A stretch of DNA of 64,000 nt from Ancistrus triradiatus. Taxonomy: Eukaryota > Chordata > Actinopteri > Siluriformes > Loricariidae. The notes beneath the pieces were generated by a model. The model did not search any database and was not told where the DNA came from. It was given only the letters and a program-made list of their open reading frames with translations. Every line of letters begins with the position of its first letter. Position 1 is the first letter of the stretch. The stretch spans positions 908,001 to 972,000 of the forward strand of contig JAJAGP010000019.1 of NCBI GenBank assembly GCA_025084515.1, given 5' to 3'. Of this stretch, positions 43,601-54,400 are shown piece after piece. Both the position numbers and the translations under genes were made by a program.

Positions 43601-46600
43601 CCGCATTTTAAGGCGCACTGTCGATTTTTCAGAAAATTAAAGGATTTTAAGTGCGCCTTATGGTCCGAAAAATACGGTATTTATTTAATTAAATTAATTT
43701 AGGTTTTCTGAGCACTTTGTAGTTCTACAATTACAGACTGTAGTCCATCTGTTTCTCTACATACTTTGTTATTCCACATTACTCTGTTCTCTAATGGTCA
43801 GGACCCCCACAGATCAGGTATTCGGGTGGTGGATTTTTCCTAGCACTGCAGTAACACTGATGTGGTGGTAGTGTGTTAGTCCGTGTTGTACTGGTATGAG
43901 TGCATCAGACACAGCAGTGCTGCTAAACAACTCTGTGTCACTGCTGGACTGAGAATAGTCCACCAAGCAAAAATGTCCAGTCACCAACATCTGAAATGTA
44001 AAAATGTTTTTTGGAACTATAAAATGTTTAGCTTAATTAACCTTGTAGCAATATTTTAAGAGATAAGTTATTGCATGTCATAAACTGAATCTTGTTTATA
44101 TGTGTGTATGTCCAGGTTATTTATCGTGCTCTGTCCCCCTGGGACACAATGGAACCTTACAGCTCAGCAGCTCGTACCCGAATTGGCATCACCAACCTCA
44201 GGGTGCGCCTGTTGCAGCCCCAACTATGCCCATGCCAGCTCAAAGAGGACACTACCAGCCTCCCCACCACCCACTATGCCATCTATGACTTCATCCTGAA
44301 AGGAGCCTGTCTGTGTCATGGCCACGCTGACCAGTGTGTGCCAGCTGGTGGCTACCAGCTTAAGCGCTTTGGTGGCCACCATGTGGTGAGTGCAGGGCCT
44401 TGGTGCTCATAGTGTAGATATCAATGTCCTGTTTTGTTATTTTGCTTGTTTTTTAAGTAGTGCCATAACAATCCATAATCTTGTTGTCATGACATTTATC
44501 AGACTTGACTTCTGTTCTAGAAATATATACGCTGAGAGACAATTTTTATTTAAAAATATAATCACCCTGACCTGTTATGACAGTGTTTCAGTAAAGAGGG
44601 GGCAAGAGATCATTTTGTTTATCTTTACAAGCACGACCCCACAAGATGGCTAACACAGTCCAGCCATACAATTGAGCATTGTGTCAAGGACAGTATCTGT
44701 TCAGGAATGACTGACCTGTTTGTAATATGAACATGTTTTTACTCTTCTCCTGTACCATAAATAGCTGATTGTCTTCTGTTCTGTGTTTTTCCTTCCTTCT
44801 ATCTCCCTTCCTAACATTTTTTTAGTTTCATTCAGTTTAGGAAATTATAAAAATGCTCTACCCTGTAGCAGCACTGTGAACCATTCTTAATATCAGAGCC
44901 ACGATATGAAGAGAGATAAGAAAAGTCAGACAGGAAGGAGGGAGTTACAGTGTGTGTGTGACATATAGAGGAAATAGGGTGGTGGTAAGAGAAAGGGCCT
45001 TGTGCTCACCACTTTCCCTAATCCACTCTCTTCCTTTGTCCCCTGCAATCGGACAATAACAAAATATATTGGAAAAACAATCTGCACACTGTACCTAGGG
45101 AGACTCTTTGATCTAAGGGTGCAGACCAAACATGCGTGCACCACGCCAAACCACACAAACACAAAGGTGCACATTCATTTACTTAGTTAGAAACACACAC
45201 ACACAAGCAGGGATTTATTTTCTGTTTGTCTGAAAACACTTTTACACATACACTGTACACATACAACTTCTGAAGACTATGCAGGATTGTGATTACAAGT
45301 GCATACAAGGCCACAACTAGGGTTTATAAAATAGTGCTATTCTATGGGGTTTTGGGGATGGAGTTTTTTTTGGGGGTTGCAAGTTTTTGTCAGTACTATT
45401 GACTGGGGATTGGGGGGTAGTTGGGTATGGGACCTTGATTTAGTCAAAATTGCACATATAAACATATATACAGTGGTACCTCTGTTCTTGCAGTTAATTC
45501 GTTCCCAGAAGGAAGTGAAAACGATGAGTACCGAGCAAATTTTTCCCATAAGGATTAATGTAAATTGAATTAATCAGTTCCAGATCCCTAGAAAATCCAC
45601 ACTGTATAAGTATTATATGCAGTAATGTAGTTGTATTGTACAGGTGCTCCCTGATTTAAGATGGGGAAATGTTCCAACAAGTCCATCATAAGTTAAATGT
45701 ATCATGAACTGAAGAGTTTAACGAGTGTTTGATAGTTGATCTATACTGTATCATAGCAGAGCCTATAAGTAAGGATAAGTAAGTTAATGTTTGAAACACT
45801 TAATCTACAGTTTGCTAAAATCATTAACACAAAGCTTATTTTATAATAAAGTGTTGAAAAATCTCATGTAACTTAGTGAGTAATGGATTGCAAGTGAAAA
45901 GTAAAAGCAAAACACTTACTCTATTGGCCACTCTATTGGTGAACTAGCATAGCTGCTAAGCTAACTGCAGCCTGTGTTCTGGAGGACTCCGTTCCTTTTG
46001 GTTGACTTGTATGACTAACCTTTTTAGAACCCATGGAGACTTATTTGCACTACTAATACAGTACTCGATGTCAAAATAAAGAAAAACACAATAAACACAG
46101 GGAAGTTCGTCACTGAGCAAGGGATATTGCGAACCTGAGTTTCAGCTGAAATGACTCACGCCGCTCGACTCATACAAGTGTAAGCAAGTGCGCTGAGTAC
46201 TGGGCAAACGATGAGAACTGAGACAAATTTTTGGTCAAATGCGCTGACAAACGAGGTGGTCGAGAACCGAGGTACCATTATACATTATACATAGAAAGAG
46301 ACCTGTTAATATTTACAAGAAACAAATTTGAATTGTAAGTTATGCCATCTGAACTGGGTTGTTTTGATGTTGGATGTTGACTCACCACAGCCTCCCTGGA
46401 AGTGCTGACAATGCAAGGGGATGTGCTTCCGCTCTCTCTCTCACAACACTCACAAACAGTGGGCACTAAATAACAAGTCCAACATGAATTAACTTGCACT
46501 GGTCTCCTCTGAGAATTTTTCAACCGCTGATTTTCTTTTAATCCAGTTGTAGTTAGCTGCTGAATCTGTGTTAGCTCTACAAAACTTTCCGAGGTTCAGA

Positions 46601-48395
46601 CCGCAGTGCTGGTATTAGCTATGCTAGAATTATGCTAGATAGCTAGGATTTTAATCCATATTATGGTAATAAACATGTGAAGGCAACTAGGCAGTAGATC
46701 TATTTATCTTACAACTCTTGATGCTCTTTATTCTATTGCTTATTTAATTTGATCTACGTGGTGTCATCCATCTTTATTTAGGTGATTGAAGTGCCTAAGT
46801 TTTGAACCCCATTTTATCAAAATCTTTTGCCAATTCCTATATATCTTGGCTAAATCTCTACAATCACACAGCATCAACCAGGCAGGGAGTATGAGCCAAC
46901 TTGCTTCCTTCAAGATGCTTGAAATGACACATGCTTGGTTGGACCTGTGCCTAGGATCACACACAGTTGTCTTGCCTAGTGTTTGCCTGATTGACTGGGA
47001 AAACAAGCCTGTCATCCTTCAGTGAGAGCAGGGCCATTTGTGCTTTATTGGATTCTTGGCCAAAGTGGCATTTTTGTGATTCAAACTTCCCCAATAGTAG
47101 AGCACTATCACCCCTTGAATGTAGCCAAATTAATCATGTTGGGTTGAGTTGTTATGATGAGTCAACTGGCGTAATGTGGAACATTTTGTATGTGCTGATT
47201 TACTGTAAGTGTTTCTGATTTTTATTTGGTCATATCCAAATAATTACCTAAATATCTGAGGCATGGTCTGTCCTTCCCAAACAAGGGAGTACTGCTTGAA
47301 ATTGGTGCTTTTAAAAATGACTGTAATGTCTTTCTCCTCCTCAGGTGCATGGCAAGTGTGTGTGTCGGCATCACACGGCAGGTGATCACTGTGAGAGATG
47401 TGATCGTCTCTTCAATGACCAGCCATGGAGACCAGCCAGTGGCCTAACTGGAGAAGCTCATCAGTGTGCTAGTTCGTTACTTAATCTTTCCTTCTATCCT
47501 TCCTGCCTTGATCCATCGTCATATTATTTTGGTTTGATTTTTATTTATTTTAGCTGCCGCACAGTGGCTGGTAGCACAGTGAAAAGGTCCTGGGTTCAAT
47601 CCCCAGGTGGGGTTGTCTGGGTCCTTTCTTCTCATGTCCTCGTGGGTGTAATCCGGGTATTCCGGTTTCCTCCCACAGTCCAAAGACGTGTGTTAGGTTA
47701 AAGTGCCCCTACGATGGATTGGCACCCTTTCTAGGGTTGTTCCCTCCTTGCACCCTATGCCACTGATCAGGCATCCTTGACCTTGTCCAGGATCATGCAG
47801 ATAAGAAGGTGAATGAAAGAATGATATTTTAATATTCTTTAAGCCTGAAATGGGCAGCTGTATTTATAATATAGATGTACTTATTTGATTAGTATTGACA
47901 TTGGATCAGGTGCAAGAAAGCTGGATCTGGGCATATCTTATTAGTATCCATATATATTGCTGTGGTAATTTAGTGTGTGTGCTACCTGTTCCTAGAGTGC
48001 AAGTGTAATGGCCATGCAGAGAGCTGTCACTTTGACATGAGTGTGTGGCTGAGTTCTGGTCAGCAAAGTGGGGGTGTGTGTCACTGCTTGCACAATACAG
48101 AGGGTCAACACTGCCAGTTCTGCCAGAGAGGCTTCTACAGACATCCGGGAAGACCTCTGACCGCTGCCAACTCTTGCATACGTAAGACTCACACAAATGT
48201 CACTCACAATTTCCAATCTTACTGCACTATTGTTGTCTGGATGTGAATTAATTCAATAAAATGTTCCTATAGTTGATAAATGCAGTTTTTTGTACTGGAT
48301 GTCATTGATCTTTGAATTTCAGAAGCTGCTGAAATGGTGTAGGGGAGATCAGCCTTATACTTAATCCACTTGATTGTCTCTGGGTTTTTTCTCTC

Positions 48396-48454
<59 letters not shown>

Positions 48455-51400
48455 CTACAGGTGTCGGTGTTCAAATATTTATTTATGAATCTTAGCTTGG
48501 CTTGGGTTGTGGTCAGAGTTCAGGAACTCGGCATGTTTGGAAATACATTAACACACACACACACACACGGGCTGTTTGGCATAGAGCAGTATTTCGGCTC
48601 GGAATGCTGATGGCTCTTATAACGAGCTGAGACATGCAGAATAACAAGAACACTGGTGGGACTTTGGCTGCCGTGTATGTGAGTGTGTGAACGAGAGGCA
48701 TAGAGACAGAGACAGGTTAATCATTACATACGTTGACACACCACTGTTGTGGTACCTCCCTTCTTAGACAAAGCATCAGTATCGTATGTTTTTGTGTTTA
48801 TGTACTTCTGTCTACAACACGCTCATATAACAACAGCCTTCATGTGATGATGCGTTTGTTTTTGTTATTCATATACCATACCATGTGTTCTGATTTTGTT
48901 TTCTGCTAACAGATAAACTGTCTACTTAGTAACAGGGACGTTTCTAGCCTGTGTGTCGTGCTAGGGCATACATCATTTAGAGATGCACAGCTTTTTGCCA
49001 ATCACTGGAATGGGTACAACTGTGCGTTAAAAAAAATAAGCCTGATAAATACAAAATCGATAAATTGATTTAACACTAAAGTGGATGGTACTCTGCCATG
49101 GATGAGAAATGAAGAACAAATTATGCTAACATAACTGATGAGTAGTTTAATGAATGCCTTTTGCTTTAGTTGTCTACAGTAATATGTACTTATGTTAGGT
49201 AATACGGTTATAGGTGGATAGCCTAAACATATAGCTATGAGCTATCATTACTTTGTCTGCAGTGTGGCTTTCTTTTAAATATCTGTGGCTGTCCATTACT
49301 CCATGTGAAAAATCTAACTCAGAACTAGCTTTGAAAGCATTAGACACTCAAGCTTTTGGAAAGATGCTGGGCTTTATGGGAAATGTAGTGCATGTAGTGA
49401 ATTTGCGTGGCATATCCTAGTTCTGCTCAGCAATCCAGGGCAAAATTTGACTTTTTACTGTCGTGACTTTAGAGGAGCACTGCAACTTCATGTCTGAAAA
49501 GTGTGGGCAATGAAAATTAGGGCAATGATTAAGAAACTTAATCCAATCAGAGTTGTAATGAAACTGCCTGGAAAAACAAAATAAAAACAAAACAAAAAAA
49601 TAGAGTTGATGATGGAGAGGCAAACGTATATCTCCAAGGATCACTGTCGGAGATTTGCAGAAGATCATAGCATTTTGGGATCATCAAGTCTTCAAATCTA
49701 CAATTACATGCCACCTTCATGCCAACAAACTATTTGGAAGTCATGCCAGAAGAAAGCCTTGCTTTCATCTAACCACAAACATAAGTGTCTGGATTTTAGT
49801 AGACACTACTGTAACTAAGACGATTGTAAAATGAGGCAAAAAATAAAGCATTTTGGCAGCAAGGACTGAAGATAGGTTTGGCATTAAAACAATGCTGGCT
49901 ATGTAGAAAATAACCTAGTCTTAGCTAATAAGTATTGTGGTGGAGCTGTGGTGTGAGCTGTGGTGATGTTACCATTTTTCTTGTGAATGCCCTGGGAACC
50001 TTTTTAGGACACATGATGTACCAGATAAACGAAAGCTGCCTCTGCCAAAAAGGTCATTGTTGGATAATCTTAATTAATTAAATCCACACAAAAATGGTTC
50101 AATAACCAGTGTTTCAAGTTTTTGGCAAGATAATTCTTGTACCCTGATCCCCCATTGTACCCCATTGAAAACCTGTGCAGTGAGCTAATAGGAAGAGTGT
50201 ACATGAGAGAACATACAGGATTTCATTATGCATATGTAAACATTCAATCCTTTTATCCTGGCAAAGGGAGACTGCACAAAATACTAAATACAGAGGTGTC
50301 AGTATAATTTATTTTTGAAGACTAAATCTACTTCAATCTACTTAAAAGGTTAGATTTCTCACATAGTTTTAGTGTACGAAAGAGCTAATTAACTTAATTT
50401 TTGTAGCCAAATGTGCTGAATATTCTGGAGCTGACTTTATTTATACACGAATTTATCTGGTATCAGTATTTGCCTTTAATATCATAACAGCTTCAAATGT
50501 TGCACCTTAAGCAGTTCATTAGGTGACTAGTTTCTAATTTTTCCATTTTCTGTCTAGTCTTGATCAGAAAGCATGTCTTAGACATGGTTTATGAGATTAA
50601 CCTTTATTGTCATTTATACATATACAGTGGGGTAAAAAAGTATTTAGTCAGCCACTGATTGTGTAAGTTATCCTACTTAGAAAGACGAGAGAGGTCTGTA
50701 ATTTTCAACATAGTTACACTTCAACTATGAGACAAAATGAGAAAAAAAATCCAGGAAATCACATTGTAGGATTTTTAAAGAATTTAATCGTAAATCATGA
50801 TGTAAAAAATAGGTATTTGGTCACCCACAAACAAGCAAGATTTTTGGCTCTCACAGACATGTAACTTCTTCTTTAGGAAGCTCTTCTGTCCTCCACTTGT
50901 TACTTGTATTAATGGCACCTGTTTGACCTCGTTATCTGTATAAAAGATACCTGTCCACAGCCTCAAACAGTCAGACTCCAAACTCAAGACCAAAGAGCTG
51001 TTGAAAGACACCAGGAAGAAAATTGGAGACCTGCACCAGGCTGGGAAGAGTGAATCTACAATAGGCAAGCAGGTTGGTATGAATAAATAAACTGTAGGAG
51101 CAATTGTAAGAAAATGGAAGACATACAAGACCATTGATAATCTGGGGCTCCACGCAAGATCTCATCCCGTGGGGTCAAAATGATCATGAGAACAGTGAGC
51201 AAAAATCCCAGATCTACACAGAGGGACCTGATGAATGACCTGCAGAGAGCTGGGACCAAAGTAACAAGGCTACCATCAGTAATACACTACGCCAAAAGGG
51301 ACTCAGATCCTGCAGTGCCAGGCATGTCCCCCTGCTTAAACCAGTACATGTCCAGGCCCGTCTGATGTTTGCCAGAGAGCATGTGGATGATCCAGAAGAG

Positions 51401-54400
51401 GATTGGGAGAATATCGTGGTCAGATGAAACCAAAATAGAACTTTTTGGGAAAATCGTTGTTTTGAGGGAGAAGAATTCTGAGTTGCTCCATACCTACTGT
51501 GAAGCATGGGGGTGGAAACCTCATGCTTTGGGGCTGTTTTTCTGCAAAGGGGACAGGACGACTGATCTGTGGTAAGGGAAGAATGAACGGGGCCATGTAT
51601 CATGAGATTTTAAGCCAAAACCTCCTTCCATCAGTGAGAGCATTGAAGTTGGCTGGGTCTTCCAGCATGACAATGATCCCAAACACACCGCTCGGGCAAC
51701 GAAGGAGTGGCTCCGTAAAAAGCATTTCAAGGTCCTGGAGTGGCCTAGCCAGTCTCCAGACCTCAGCCCCATAGAAAATTTGTGGAGGGAGTTGAAAGTC
51801 TGTGTTGCCCAGCGACAGCACCAAAACATCACTGCTCTAGAGGAGATCTGCAAATGGGCCAAAATACCAGCACCTAGCACCTATACCAAACCTGGTGAAG
51901 ACTTACAGGAAACGTTTGACCTCTGTCATTGCCAACAAAGGTTATGTTACAAAGTATTGAGCTGAACCAAATTTATTGACCAAATACTTATTTTCCACCA
52001 TAATTTACTATTAAATTCTTTAAAAAATAATAATTCTCATTTTGTCTCTCATAGTTGAAGTGTATCTATGATAAAAATTACAGACCTCTCTCCTCTTTCT
52101 AAGTAGGAGAATTTGCACAATCAGTGGCTGACTAAATACTTTTTTGCCCCACTGTACACAAGTGTAGTACAACAAGTATTTTCTTTGCATATCCCAGCTT
52201 GTTACCAAGTTTGTGTCCAAGTGCAGGGTCAGCCATGGTCAGTGCACCTGGACCAAAGAGGGTTAAGAGCCTTGCACAAGTCCCCAACAGTGGCAGCTCA
52301 GTGGAGAGCTCACATTGGGCAACCATTGCTCGTTGTGTTGGTCTGCATAGTAGTACTATGCACTTGCATAGTATTCTTTTGTAAATAAAAAAACAAATAC
52401 AAATAAATTATGGTGGCCTCATAATTATATTTGCATACCAGACCACTTTCCAACATTTTCACTCAGAAGGGTTTGAAAACCTCACTGGAAGTGTTTAAAA
52501 CTACAGATTTTAAACCATTTCCAATTTTAATCAAGACAGTTATTAAAATAAGTGTTCATGCAACTTGACAGCAGCTTAAAAATAATATTTGTACAACATT
52601 TCTGAGAGTTTTTAGATCAGATCAGTCTATGGGAATGCAGAGCTGAAAGCAGTTAATGATCTATGTCTTAATGCACAACATGTTAGTACTTGAAATAGTG
52701 GGCCAAAGTGATTTTGACACTATAGAATGTAATTTCATCTTCAGGTTCAGAGGTTCAGTAGTCTGTCCAACAAACATTAAAGTAGAAGTATAATTTTGGT
52801 TTGGCAACTATGCCAGCCTTCTGTAAGATACAAGAATTTATTGTGTACTTACTGCATTTGGGTTAGATTACCATGGACCAGTTTTATCAGTTTTATAGTG
52901 CTGTGTTATGTGTCTGGAGCACCAGATTGTGGCACTGCAGTGAGTCAACTTGTGAGTAATTTTATCTAGAAAGAATTGTGAACTGGATGAATAATAATTT
53001 CCTGAAGTCAATTTAATATTAAACAGATTATATTCATTATAGTACAACTTGTCTTGGAAGACCTAAGAAATTTTGTTGTCTCTTATTTAAAATCACATTC
53101 ATAAGCTGACTCCTGCTTACTCGTGCTCATGCAAAGTGAGGCTGTAACCAGTGTAACCCAGCAGAATGAGATTTTTATGTCATATATTTTTTTTTTCTTT
53201 CATGTAACCACAGCTTGTGTGTGCAACTCTGTTGGTGCTGTGAGTTGTAACCGTGCTAATGGTGACTGCATCTGCAAGCCTGGTGTTGCCAGCCCTCTGT
53301 GTGACAAGTGTATGCAGGGTTACTATGGTTTCAATGACTATGGCTGCAGACCCTGCCACTGTGCAGCTGACTGTGATCCTTACACAGGAGACTGCTTAAC
53401 AGGGTTAGTAGTGTGTGTTTTGTGTGTATGATTAGGACATAGTGAAAAGTCTAATGTGGAAATAATAGTTCCAGCTATTCTAGTATTGACATTACTTTTT
53501 GTAATCTAATAATGCTTAAAATGTGTGTGCAGGTCAGATCTCGAAAATAACAACACTTTATTTCGAGTGGAAGAACTCTTCTCTGCCCTGACTTTTCCAG
53601 GTATACTTGTAGTCAGTGCTATTCTGGATTATAGTATGCCATCTTATATAACAACTCCAAATCAGAAAATGATTGGGACAGTATAGAAAATGCAGATTAA
53701 AAAATGCAGTGTGTCCTGCATTTGCTTTGACTTTTTTAAATTGCAAACAGTATGAACCCAAAGGTTTTTGAGTTTTGTCTGGTCATCTTCATTTCATTTG
53801 TTAATATACATCCATTCCTGTATTTCATGCCTGTAACACATTCCAAAAAATGGGACTGGGGGAATTTAGGGCTAGTAATGAGGTAAACAAAATAAAATAA
53901 AGAAGTAAATAATAATGTGATTTCAAACAAGTTGACAGGTGATTATAATCATGATTTGGTACAAAAACAGTATTCATGAAAGGCTGAGTTTTTGGGAAGC
54001 AAAAATGGGCAGAGGATCTCCATTTTGTCAACAAGTATGTGAGAAAATTATTGAAATGTTTACAAATAATGTTCTTCCAAGAAATATTGGAAGGGATTTG
54101 CACATGTCACCCTCAGCAGTTCATAATATCATTAAACAATTCAAGGAATCTGGAAGAATTTCAGTGTGTAAAGGGCAAGTGCACAAACCGAAGATCCATG
54201 ATTATTGAGCCCTCAGATGGCATTGCATCAAGAACTGTCATTCATCAATAGCTGATATAACCACATGGGCAGCCAATACTTTGGCAAACATTTGTCAAGA
54301 ACTACAATATGGAGTTACATTCACAAATGCCAATTAAAACTTTACTGTACAAATAAGAAGCTTTTGGTTGATCATGTCTACAAGTGCTGTCAGCTTCTCT

